Of a stretch of DNA of 64,000 nucleotides, positions 1 through 12,340 are shown in pieces. The notes under the pieces were generated by a model. That model did no database searches. It saw nothing but the letters and a program-made list of their open reading frames with translations, and was not told where the DNA came from. The DNA lies in contig NC_091871.1 in assembly GCF_019399895.1 (NCBI RefSeq), positions 3,439,001 through 3,503,000 of the forward strand, given 5' to 3'. This DNA comes from Cardiocondyla obscurior. Taxonomy: Eukaryota; Arthropoda; Insecta; Hymenoptera; Formicidae. The first letter of the stretch is position 1; every line of letters starts with the position of its first letter. The position numbers and the translations under genes were made by a program.

Positions 1-889
1 TCATCGGCAAAATTTTTTCGCGAATTCATATGAGAAATGCGGGACAAAAAAAAAAAGAGAGAGAGAGAAATAGAGGAAGCGAGGGTGGTTTTCCTTCCAT
101 TCCACGTCTCTTTATATTTTTCCCCTCTTATGTTTACGAGACAGAATCGAGCGTAGGGCGCATGTAGGCGTGCACGAAACGAAACGGAAGAGATACGTAA
201 CGACGACAACGAGGGCTGCGCGACGAGATGGGGGGTCGGGAGCGCAACGCGGCGGGACGAGGGAGTAGAAAGGGAGGGGAAGGGGGTGGAAAAACTTTTT
301 AAATTCGAGACAAAATGCTAAAAGTTCCCCGAGGCCATGCATACGAAGCGACGGCCGTCGGGATGGAATGAGGGGGCTACAGAGGGGAACCGGGGGACAG
401 GGCGAGAGAGAGAAAGAGAGAGAGGCTGGTGGAGCGGGTAGTAGCAGGGAGCGACCATTAACATAAAACAGAATGTGGGAAAAGCAAATATTGTGATAAA
501 AAATAATAATAATAGGAGGAGTGAGCGAGGGGACGCGGAGGGAGAGGCGCCCAACCCCCGGGGACGAAAGCAGAACGATGGATACTTCGCCTCCGTCGTT
601 TTCTCTCTCCTACCCCTTTCCCTCCTTCGTGCCCCCTCGCTTCACTCTTTCCCTCAACCCTCCTCGTCATCTGCCTCCCCCCCGTCGCTGCTTCTCTCTA
701 TCTTTCTTCTTTCCATTCGCGTATAAATACAAGTATACGGCCGGAGTTTTCCTCGGGCATTTATGAAACTCATTCGCCTAGAACTAACTCTAATAATCGT
801 TGAAACTAATACACCTTTTCGAGTACGTGTGCCACCCCCGCACGTTTGCATCAGTAGGAACCGTCCAGTGCTTCGGCAGGAATGACCCC

Positions 890-915
<26 letters not shown>
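890..915. repeat. Poly-A tract, 26 nt
   Basis: There are 26 uninterrupted A residues, followed by GAGGAAGAAGAAGG. It is one of the longest of roughly seventy A/T homopolymer tracts in the window. Confidence 0.95.
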
Positions 916-920
<5 letters not shown>

Positions 921-1611
921 AGAAGAAGGAAAATGACCGTGGACCTCGCGAAGCATTTTTTTAAAGTCGTCTCGGCGACAACTAAGGCATAAATGCTGCA
1001 TTTATGACTAAGGAACGTTACAACAGACGGTTTTCGTTTTCCTTTAGCGCTATAACAGCTTCTTACTTTTTTTTTTCTTCCTAGAAACGAATCCCGCCTA
1101 TTCGCTCGTTTTATCTCTCGCAATAAAATAATCTGCGTCTGAATATATTTCTTTTTCTTGTACACAAAATATCTTCTTGGAGAATATTGTCCGCGGCGCT
1201 GTAATATAATTCCGCGTATCTATGTGCGAACTAAATAATCAGGATGAAAAATGCGCGCTGTAAAACAACGAGGTGGACGCGCCGCTAAAATGTCCCCGCG
1301 CGATACCCGGGTCCTTGTTTCTCGCAGGTTTTACGGCGGACGAGTCCGCCGCAGGTTTCGTTTCCCCCGTTTTTTCTTTTTTTTTTTTTTTTTCGACCGA
1401 GATGAAATCAAAGAACGCAGGGGGAGGTCCGGTTAATGGGGCGAAGGTGGGACGACCGAGCGGAAAAGGGGCCAGGGAGTAGAGAGTGGAAGACGGGACC
1501 GGCACGGCGACGTAAACCGTAACGATAACGATTATGGACGCAGTTACCGCGGGGCGTCCTTTCTTAACGATTACGTGCTCGAAAATTATTGCGCGTAATA
1601 ACATTCCGTCG

Positions 1612-1648
1612 TTATTACTATTATTGTTATTATTATTATTATTATTAG
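1612..1648. repeat. (TTA)n microsatellite
   Basis: A TTATTACTATTATTGTTATT lead runs into perfect ATT repeats. Read on the minus strand it gives an asparagine run in a low-complexity open frame, which I do not regard as a gene. Confidence 0.9.
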
Positions 1649-4600
1649 TATACGCCGAGAGAAGATTCTCACTGAGAGGGCGGAGGGGTCGGTGGGAGGG
1701 AAGACGCATGCATACCGGACGTGTCTTACTGCACGGATTATACAGTCCTTGTCAGTAAAAACAAGGTAAAAGAATCATTCTGCCTCTTCCCAGAGAGACT
1801 CACCGTATCGCGATAGAGATATATGGAAAATAATATTAGCACGCGATAAATGCAGACTGAACTTCAATGCGAATTGTGAATGAACGTTGCCCCGATTCGC
1901 AGCGTTTCTCTTGTTTTTTCGTACTACGCATTCGCTGAGTTTTTTTTTTTTTTTGTATTAAATGATAGAGCGATATACGATTGTTTCTTCGTATAATAAT
2001 ATGCACTTGGATAGTTTTTACATTCGGGCTTTCGAGTCTGAGTTACGGTGCGAGAAGTATAAGTGCCGATAAAATTCATCGTAAAAATAAAAAAAAAAAA
2101 AATGACGACCTCAATACAAGCTCGCCTAATTGCTCGTATTTTTCTGCATTTGATATTGCGCGTGAGTTTATCGGCCCCGCTCGTCGAGAGCGGGCGATCG
2201 TAATCGTCTAACGTGTTCCGACTCGTCGTGGATAACGTGACGAGATGACGGTACCGTGGCCAGTTAACGAATTGCCAATGGAAAACGTATTCCCGTGACA
2301 AAAAAAAAAAGAAAAAAAAATTCACCCCTCATAAAAGTCATCGAGCCGGCGCAAATTACGCGTCGCCCGACTGTTATTTTTTCCGATGTCAATTGATTCG
2401 AAATTCGGCCCGATATATCGGCCGTAAATTTATTAGCCGTACGGGCCACTAAATTTCACGCGAATCCATGATCGCCCACGGAAATTCAATTTCTCCGGCG
2501 ATCATGCGAAACCCGAACGTATTAACAAATGACGCTGCGTCCGCGAAATAATCGCGTTTCTTACAGCCTTCCGCGTCGAGATGTGACTCGCGATAATTCG
2601 CGCCCGACGCTTCCTATCCGCCGTCTTACCGAACCGAGGTATTTCCTTCGGCAAATGAAAATTCGTCGGCAGGGTAACGTGAGCCAGCGAACGAAGAGTC
2701 CTATCCCCCGCGGCAAAATATCAATTAGCGGATTTAAAATCGGGGAGGCGGAAGTAGACGTCTGCCAATCGGAGGAGGCTCGCGGACGGACTTTTTCCGC
2801 GCACTTGAACTTTTTTCTCCCGTGGAAACGGGGCGTCGGGGAGTCTCTTTTCGATGGCCGTGGGCTAAACGATTCGACATATTTGCTTTCCATAGGATGT
2901 TTGCCCGTCTAGCGGAAAAAGAGAAGACAAGGTAGGATTCGGTTCGACTTGTCGGATGTTCATTAACTCGTGACGTAGCCCATGAGCTGCGCCCCGCCCG
3001 GGCACGTTTTTATCAGGTACGATGTAGACGTCTTTCTATCGTTCTCTCTCTCTTTTTCTCTGCCCGTCGCACTTTAATTTTCATCACACAGCCGAGCGGA
3101 ATTTATGTCGAAACGTCGACGGCGAGCTTATTCGCTTTTCGTTCTTAGACAAAGTCAATGAACGATAGGAGACGAGAGGAAGAAAGAAGGGGAAAATAAT
3201 ATCGGTAAAAGAGCGATACTAGGTCAGAAATAAAAAAAAAAGCCGAGGCACTCGATCGACAAGCGGCGGTTTTCTAATTGAGATCCGTCGGAAGGGGCCC
3301 ACCGAAGCGTCGGTTATCGTTTTCGTTACGAAAGAATTTTTCTCGCGGCGTTCTTAAGCGACCAAAGAGCGAAATAAAAAAAAAATAAAATAAAAGGTTC
3401 TTCCAAAAGAGTATTCTCGAAATATTTCGTCGAGTGCAGGAATATTTTTAAATTTGAGATTAAACAGTATGTAACGAGACGTACGTGCAACGTTTCTCAA
3501 TTCTTTCGCGGATCTTTCTAAAAACTACAGTCAATAAAATGATACAACGTCCGTTAGAGAACGACATGTATAAGAAAATTTTATGTAAGACGTCCAATAA
3601 CCGTTGCGCGATATCTCAATAACGAGCTCCAGAAAATGAAGTCGAAAATATCCCAATATAAAAATGTCAAAGTTTAAGAACTATCTGTATCGCGAGTCGA
3701 TTAATGTATAAAGTTCGTGCTTATCCACCCTAAAACTGCTCTTATATGCATATTATTCCATCATTTCTCTGATTTATTCAATTCAGATGGTTTCGTTGAA
3801 AATCAAATAAAGCCAGTCCACGAAATGATAAAATCGCGGAGCGAAGTATGTTCCGACGGGCGCCAGATCGAATTATCAATAAATCCGAGAAAACAGGCCG
3901 CAGGAGAGATTAGAATAAAAATGTTACATCGTAAAAAATTAACGCAATCGCGAATCGCCGATACGCAATATCTCTTTTTAATAAATATTATTAAAAATAA
4001 TCAACAGACTCGCAGCTTGTTAGATATAACTCGCGCGCGCAAAGAATAATTACGAGCGATCGATTACGGAAGAAATATACAACGGTAAAGAAGTTATTCG
4101 CCTTACGATTGCTCTACGGTTGCCTTACTCTCATCCTCCTTCTTCTCCGCCTTCTTTCAACTTGCTTCGTTGCACTCGCGTGTAATACTCACTCGCGAAG
4201 ACACGGTTAATTACGGCCGCACGCGCGCGAGCCGCATGAAAACGCAGCGATATTCGTTTTACGACGTCGCGCGCTAAAGGAACGACGCGAAACGTTCCCG
4301 CCGACGGATCGCCGTCGCCTCGATACGAGTCATTAATCGCAAAGTTAATTAAACTCGCGGCGCGATATCTTCCGATTTTAATAATCGCAGAAAACAATCG
4401 CGCGCTTTCGTATCGGGCGCTTGTACGCGGGACGTGTGCCTCGAATCCCGCCCACACGTGCGCAAAGTACGGTTTCTGTCCGAATTAAATACCGCACAGT
4501 CGCGAAGAACGGATTCCGCGACTAACTCCGACGTACCTCGCGGTAAATGAGGACCGAATAATTTGTTCCTTGCGTGCGGATGGTTTCTCTTCTCAGATCT

Positions 4601-5280
4601 AGCGCGAGATTTATTTTAATAGAAGACGATTACACCGAGAGAAAAGTATAGTGACCTTTGAACTCGATCATAATTTAAAAATATTTCTAATAATAAATAT
4701 AATAGACTCGATTACACTCGGCGGCTAATCTAATCGTCAGACGGGCTTCGCGATACATTGAAATTAATATACAGCTTAACATTTGTCATAATATTTGGCG
4801 ATGTCTTGGTACACGCTTATAATTAACTGTGGGGGATTAATTAATGCGTCGCTGATTGCCAATCGCGCGTAAGAATCCACGCCTAGAGTGACAATAACTC
4901 GCAGAACGGAGCGGCACGAGTGATACGCGGGGACGGTGTGTGCACAGACCGGCGGTCAAACGCCGAAAAAGTGCTAACCGCCACATACCGACCGCTACGA
5001 AATATTTAACGGACAAAATAAACGCACGCCGAATTATTTCGCCCGTTGTGCCGCGCTGTAATTTTGACGAGTAGGCTATTACGGTATACATTTAATACAC
5101 GTTGCGCTTTAGCTAAAGACCCGGAGTCATTCGAGGTAGCAATTAATCTCGATTGAGAGACATGCATCGATAATAAATGATTAGTAGGACTTTGTACAAC
5201 TTCATACAACGTTATACATAAATTATTTCGTTCTTTTCTTTGATAGTTAATCAACTATTTTACGCGATAAGAGTTTTATC

Positions 5281-6060
5281 AAGTGCTCGGCGTTTATTTA
5301 AAGACTAAAATTTACTGGCGTTCTGGATTAAAAAAAAAAAAAGAAAAAAAAGAAAAGAAACAATTTATGCGTATTAATAATATACGTGTTGTTATTACAC
5401 TTTTTGAAAAATGCACGCTCCGCGAGAAATAAAATTGTGTATTTTAATAAGTAAATCAAGAAAATTAAATTGGGTTGTGCTGCAAGGAATATAACGACTT
5501 TTCTTCTTAATTTATTAAAATCCTACAATTTCGCTTCTCTCAGAACGTACAGAATTTGCAAAAAAATATATTAATATAATTGGATTTTTATTTTCTTACG
5601 TTAAATAAAAATAATCCGTGAGGCAAAAGTAAATTTTAGTTTTTAATTTATCTCTATACGAGAATTTAAAAAAAAAAAATTAACCGAGCAGTCAAAATCA
5701 ATATCTTCTTAGCTGTTTAAATCAATAATATATAACAGATTAATACACATGTAGCACAATTTACTTAGCACATCAACCGAACTCGATAGCATTAACCAAT
5801 TTTTAATTGTAAAATTATCATGACCTCAACATTTTCGTATTAAAATTTTTAATTCTAATTAATCTCAGCATATACTATTAAAATATAAAAGAGAGAGAAA
5901 GAAAAAAAAACAGGAGTAAAAAGAAAAAGAATTGTGAATCGCTCATAGTTGTAATAAAAAAGTATTTAAACTTTACTATAATAACGTTAATAATAAGATC
6001 TTGTGTTTTCGTGTTCACATACTGAAACGCAACCTTTTATCAATTCTGTATCGTTATCAG
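5281..6060. other. AT-rich island, no gene seen
   Basis: This is sequence very low in GC with A-rich tracts (5331-5359, 5668, 5906-5915). It contrasts with CpG-rich neighbours on both sides. No splice-paired block resembling the downstream cassettes was found in it. Confidence 0.6.
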
Positions 6061-9000
6061 TCTTCTTTCCTCGTTTGACGAAAAATTACCCGGCTATCAC
6101 CGCGGATTGTACAAGTGATCGTAATTAAATACCGAACGTGTTACCAGCATGTATCGCACGTGTAACCACAGGCCCGGAAAAATGTACAATTAATTAACGT
6201 ATCTAAATTGACGGTAAGAAACGCTTGTATACAATTTCGATGTTAAAATCACGTACCATGTCCCTGATTTGATCACGTCAAATGTATCGATGACAACCGG
6301 TAGCGACAGACGCGGCTCTCTTCGGTCGCATTTCGCCCACTGCCGTATCGCGCGGTCGATTCGATCAATCAAGGCCCGACAACAAGGAAAAAGGGATGCA
6401 GAATGCCGAACGCGGCCCGCCCTGCGTCATGATTTCCCTTCGTTGCGGCGTTGCGATGCGACGCGGCGTATGCCGGATGCGATCCGCGCGTCGGAATGAA
6501 ATTATTTCTGTTACCGGCGGGCGCATACCGCGAATTAATAATTCCCAATTATCTCGAATCGATGTATTTAGCAAAATTACCTAAATCGTTACATCCGCCC
6601 AACAACATAATGCGGGAGCTGAAAATGAAACTCCGCGGACACGGCCGCCCCGGCGCGGTCGTGTAGGAATTAACTCGCGCTCGAATTACCGATACCATAT
6701 CGCCATATGCCCGGGCTTTAACGAGGATCGGAGGACTTTTCCGAAACTCCTACGCCGACTTTACGGAAGCGACCGGCATTTACCTTTGCCTGAAAAAAAA
6801 GAATAAAAAAAAAAAAAGACTTGCGTTTATTTCGCGTTTAATTCGCGCGTTACTGTCCTCTTTGCAGAAATTCGCTTCTGCTGCTCCGCGAAATAAAACT
6901 TTTTAAATTAAATACAATTACAACCTTATTACGCGTAAGAAAGGAAAAAAAAAAAAATTAAAAGTAATACAGAAATTTCTCCATTGTTTTAACACATGTA
7001 TTTTTCTCATTGCGAGGGGACGTGCAATTCTGAGAATAAATTATCTACATATGTATCGATCTGTAATTTATCCGCATTATAAGCGACCTTTTAAATGGGG
7101 ACATAATACCACTATTACGCGTACACTTGCCACGGCAAACAAGTTCTTCGACTCGTCCACGAATCTATCCGCCTTGCCTCTTCTTATTTCGCGGGCCTCC
7201 GGCGGGGGCCAGAGAGAGGGCCGGAGGGAGAGGGATACAATTTCGCTGTTTGATGTGTCGCTGGCACGCGTAATGACAGCCAGCGCCGCGAATTAAAGCC
7301 GGTGGGCGTAAGGGTGGGCGCAATACAATATAATATTCGGAGCGATATAAAATTACGGATAATTGCTTGATTGGCCCCGGCAGATGGGTGTAATTTAGAA
7401 TATCCGCCGCTTGCGCGCGCCCGCCGACTAATCAATTACGAAATGTTTCGAGGGCCGACCGCGGCTAATAAGATTTACGATTAGGCGAGATCGGTTCCTT
7501 CGTTCGGTCGTTTCCCCGATCGTTTCCTCCGCGCCCTTCTTCCCCTCCCACCCTCCTCCCACCCGTTGATCCCTAGCCCGGGCATATATCCGTTTCGTAA
7601 ATTACGGTCTCGGACGCGGCTAAACAGCTGCAACGCGGTCTCGCCAATCCCGCTTCTTTGGCGCATTTGCGGTTAACGACTTTAAACCTAGTTTCAGACC
7701 GAGCGATATTTCTAACGTCTGTTTCTAACGAGGGGCCGCGCCTCGTCGAAATCTTCGCGAGGTTGCGACGAACAACCGCACGAACAATTGATAAGATTCA
7801 CCGTAATAAGATCTGGGGAAAAAACGGTCCTTTGTCGGCATCTCACGCGTGGTATCGAAAATATTAACGGTTGAGCAAGCCCGACGATGCGTCCGTACAT
7901 TTTCGTAAAATTGTCAATCTATTAAACTTATCTAAGCGACCGCAATTCCGTTGGACCGTAAAGAGAGACGGGCTTCTTTTCAGTTTATAAAACGTGTATC
8001 TCTATCTCTCAATTTTCAAATACATTAATTGAGAAATCAGGTTTCTATCGAGATAACGACTGCATAATGCGCCGAAGCCAGAAGATGTTATCTAGCGCCA
8101 AACGTTCTATATAGGATAATAAGAACGAAGGAAAAAAAAAGACGCGGAAAAAATGCGATTTGCATAATTCGCGTGCAAATACGAGTCGATAAATCTCCGT
8201 TGAAGAAAACCGCAAGCGGCACGTCGGTGTCGCTTACACGAGGTTTAAGACAGGTGAGTGCCGCGGGCGGTCGCCGTCTCTCAAGCGAGGAATCGCCGGC
8301 GCGCCGGTGATACGCAAAGTGGCCTCGGGTCTCTCAATTAGCGTAACATTTCGACTGGCCCGGCATGAGGTAATAATCGCTCGCGTGTTAATCTTCGATA
8401 TCTGTTCCTCGCAGAGCGTGCACGGGCGCATCGCTCTCCGCGCGCGAGGAACTACGGCGGGACGAGGTGGAAGGGTAAATGCAGCACCGCGGGGGGTGCG
8501 AGAAACGCGTATATCCGGTTCTGCTCGTACGCGATGGAGTCGTATCAGAGGGGATGATTCCAGAGGCCCCCCCATATCTCTCTCTCCAACCCCGGCGGCC
8601 TCCTGAACTCCGTTAAAACGCTCCGCTACTCGTGTTTAGATATCGTTAAACCGCATTTTCAACACTGCCATTATGTAAAGCACGTGGCAGAGGCCGATAA
8701 GTCGAACAATGGAGCTCATGGCGAGCGCGGCGGCAAGCGGGGGCGGGAGAGGGTTAAGGACTTTCCGATCGTCCATCCCGGGTCGATCTCGCCGGCCGAT
8801 CGATCGGGCTTCGCCACCCTCGTCTCTCTCCCCGTGTCCTCTGGAATCGACTTATCTCGCCGGGCGCGAACTTCGTCATCGGCGGCGAACTCGCGGAACT
8901 TGTCGACGGAGCTCGTACCTTAATTATGCTATCCAGGTACTAAGTGTAATTAGTGTCCCATTGAAAATAAAATAAAAGTTTTATTTTCTCCCTCCTTCGT

Positions 9001-10519
9001 TCTCCACCTCGGTGCTTATTTTTCTTTTTCTTTTTTTTTTTATATTTCCTTTTTTCGTCCTTTTCTTTATGCGCCAGTAGCGCGTTGCAATTAAAGTATG
9101 TTCGAGTTAAGGGTTGGGGAGAGGGAGGAGAAGGGAAGAATGAGAGGAACTAGACGCATGACGTTACGCCGCACAAAATAATACTTTTTATTGCCGCGAT
9201 CTTTACGATCTGTAGCGTATCGAGTATAAAGAAGATAATAAAGGAAGACGCGCGCGCGTGCGCGCCCGGAGATAATAGTCGGCATTATGCACGCATTGCT
9301 CGGCAGCAACGTCATTTTTACGGCCGATTTTTTTTTACGGCCTCCTTTTACAGAAGCGCTCGCGCGCTTATATTCGATTCTCCTCGCGAACAGCAGTTTC
9401 AAATTATATGTAATTGTTGCAATAATTTTTCTGCCGTTTTTATATTTTTACGACGAGAAGAGCAAAAGCAATGTTTCTTGGAAAAAAAAAAAAATAGGGA
9501 AAAAGGAGATAAAAGCAGCTACTTTTTTCTTGTTCGTAAACTCTTTGATTTATTACAAAAAGAAAAAAAAAAAGCAAATTTTTGTACAAAGATATTCCGT
9601 AATCAGGAGCCAGTTGCGCCAATAGGGAGGTTCAAATAGCGATCGGCCAGTTTTAAGCGAGAATTCGCGACGTGACTTCCGCGAGGCAGAAATGCGAAAG
9701 GGGCGGGAAGAGAAAACCCGGCGGCAATGGTCGTGAAAAGCACATTTTCCGTTGCGTCCGATAAACTTGGCATTAATTGTGCACGCGTAAACTCAAATAT
9801 CATGCCGCGGCGTACGATCCTCCTCGTCTTTCGTGCCCATGCGAGAGAACGCGATTTCTATGGCGAAGTTGAAGTCGCGCTTTTTCACGTCGTTACGCGA
9901 GAAACGACGGAGGAGAAAGATGAAACGGAGGGGAGAAACGAGGGTGCGGACGCTCCCTTTCACCACCACGCACATGGATTTATTTTATAATATACATCTC
10001 GCAGTCTCTAAAATACGCGCGGGCTGTCTGGTCCCCCTTCGGTACTTTTCGGAAACGGTTAAAACGATGAAAAAAAAAAAAAATATTACTTTCCAGTTAT
10101 GAACCCTCAACGACTCTCACACTCATCCTACGTCGCGTTCGCTGTAAATGAAATCGCCGGATGTGAATCCATCGAGACGATGACGAATATTTTGATATTT
10201 AGTGCGCGGAGAGACGTGGGTCTGTTTAAGGCCACCAATTTCGGATTGCTCGTAAGGCGATCGCAGCCGATTGCTCGGACGTTCGCGTAATAACTGTCAT
10301 TTCTCTCAGGCGCGACTGCCAGTTCCCGGATCGCCGGGACACCCCGTATACACGCACACGGAGGGATACAGCCGGACGCGTACGTCTATATTCCGGATAT
10401 AAATTGTGGCAGAAGCGTACGGGGTCGGTATAAGTATAGTTACGATAAATCAGGCATATCGACGTCCGGCATAGAATTGCAAATGAGCCCCTGCCATCTT
10501 TAAAATAAAAAGTTATAAC

Positions 10520-10580
10520 TGCGCGCTCGCGCTCGCTCGCTCGATCAGCCTCCGCTCGCTCGCTCGCGTTCGCGCGCGCC
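10520..10580. repeat. CTCG/GCTC simple repeat
   Basis: Two runs of (GCTC)n/(CTCG)n are separated by GATCAGCCTC and followed by alternating CG. They give a low-complexity Arg/Ala/Glu-rich frame on the minus strand. Confidence 0.85.
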
Positions 10581-12303
10581 ACGCCGGTGGAGATAGTCGG
10601 CAGACTTCCATGTGCGCGTACGTATAATGCATACAATCTCCGGGCAAGCAAGGAGAAAGAACTTAAAATGAATAATGTATCGTATATTTAATTCTATACA
10701 TAAGTACCCGTGCGCTGCTGCTGCGTGCCCGTGTGTGCGCGCGCGGTCTCCACACGTACGTGTAGCTGAAAACGTTAGCGTTTCTTCTCTCTTCCTCACC
10801 CGCCCCGGCGCGTCCGTCCGCGGCCGGCCGTCTTTCTCTCTTTCATTTCCTCTCCTCTTTTCCTCCCGTATACGGTATCTGTTCGCCGCGGTCCGCGCCA
10901 CGATCTCTCGTTTTCCTCCACCTCGCGCGGTTCGCGGAATCGCGCGCGGAGAGCGAGAGGGAAAACCGGGGAGATCGAGAGCCAGCGCGAGGGCTGCTGA
11001 GTTACCGCGGCAAGAATGAAGTAGCATATTTTCTACGCCTCGTGACGAATCGACTTTCCAGCCCCGGCCGGCGACCGGAGAGCGAAACAAAAATACTCCA
11101 CGTCGGGCCGGGGCGCGCCCCAACAAGAGAAATAACAGCCCGGTCGGGAATAACTATCATTAAATTATTATCGATCGATAAGCTCCGCGTTACCGCTGGC
11201 CAGGTCGAGGCTTTTTCTAATTTGTCAGATGTAGTTGCGCGTCGACGGCAAGGAGAGGGCGGAAAGCGATTGGCGATGGGGCGGAAAAGGAGAAACAAAA
11301 AAGAAAAAGAAAAAAAAAAACGGAGGCGAAACAGAGACAGGAAAAATACAATTATTAGTGATTATATTAGCGCTTTATATCAATTCCTCGAAATCCGCGC
11401 GAGAAAACAAGCAATACTACTTTGACGATTGCAAATCGAGGGAGGGGAGAGGTAGAAGAGGAATATGCATACCGATATGAGATATCTGTCCTATTTTGTT
11501 CTCAAGTGAGTGATATTGATTGCGTTGCCTCCGAGGTATTAATATAATACAATTGTGTAGCAGTACGTTTCATTAGCATTTATATAACATCGCCCGTACA
11601 TCAAGGCATTAGTAAGTTTTGAATAATAAACACGCATGAAAATTAAATTGCTAGACGAAATAAGCGGTGCGAGAACTTTAGGATAATTAAGTACGCTCTA
11701 TCGGGGCGCTCGCGCGCGGTGCATTTTATTTTAATCGAAATTTAATTCCCCGATTGTCAAAATATTTAATAATGCAGATAATGAAATCGATTCGGAGTTG
11801 AAGAATCTACAACTTAAATCGGGGCCGCGCTGTATACGACGCGGTAAAGTAGGACAGGAAGATGTAAGAAATAGATATATAATTTAAAAATAGAATATAA
11901 CAGATTGCACACCCCAATAATTTATCAGAACCATCTCTCGTATGGAGATATTTATGCGTGCCTAAGAAAAAAAAAAGAAAAAAAAAAGAAGAGAAAAAAA
12001 AGTTGTTTAGTCTCTAAGTAATCATACGTAAGTTTTCATCGCTTCGTGTAATCAAAATTGGGGGAAGAGATTAAGCGAGAAAGTGAAGGGGAAGGTAAAT
12101 CGATTCTTCTTTTTTTTTTTTCTCTCCTCCTCGGTCGCGGCCTTTCCGGAAAATTATCATCGTCGGTGGCTTCGATCGTCGCGCTGACAGGCGATCTTTA
12201 ATTAGAATTGAACTTGATTGACCGGCTTTGTCGACACCCGAGACCGTAGAACACGATCCAACGAGCTACAACGGCTCGAAAGAACGTCCGTGCATGTGCG
12301 AGT

Positions 12304-12340
12304 GTGTGTGTGCCTCTCGCTAATGTGAGAGTGCACACGT
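12304..12340. repeat. GT/AC-rich imperfect hairpin
   Basis: GTGTGTGTGCCTCTC pairs across the 8-nt loop GCTAATGT with GAGAGTGCACACGT. This gives about 12-14 pairs with one bulged C and a few G-T pairs. The 5' arm is a GT microsatellite, so the fold may be incidental. Confidence 0.5.

Larger units (their letters stand above)
1..5280. other. No gene seen: mixed GC, purine and pyrimidine islands
   Basis: Purine-rich up to about 460, then pyrimidine-rich (595-715) ending in a TATAAATA-like run at 721-730. The rest is ordinary CpG-containing DNA with A/T tracts at 1375, 1940, 2090, 2300 and 3230. Open frames here (up to 156 codons) contain homopolymer-derived runs and show no domain. I see no paired splice sites worth calling. 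Confidence 0.6.

Noticed and set aside
719..760. TATAAATA motif after a pyrimidine tract as a core promoter
   Set aside because: I see no initiator at the expected distance and no gene downstream. Such motifs are frequent in this AT-variable DNA.
10545..11126. 193-codon minus-strand frame
   Set aside because: It crosses the GCTC simple repeat and is dominated by Arg, Ala and Glu. No recognisable domain.
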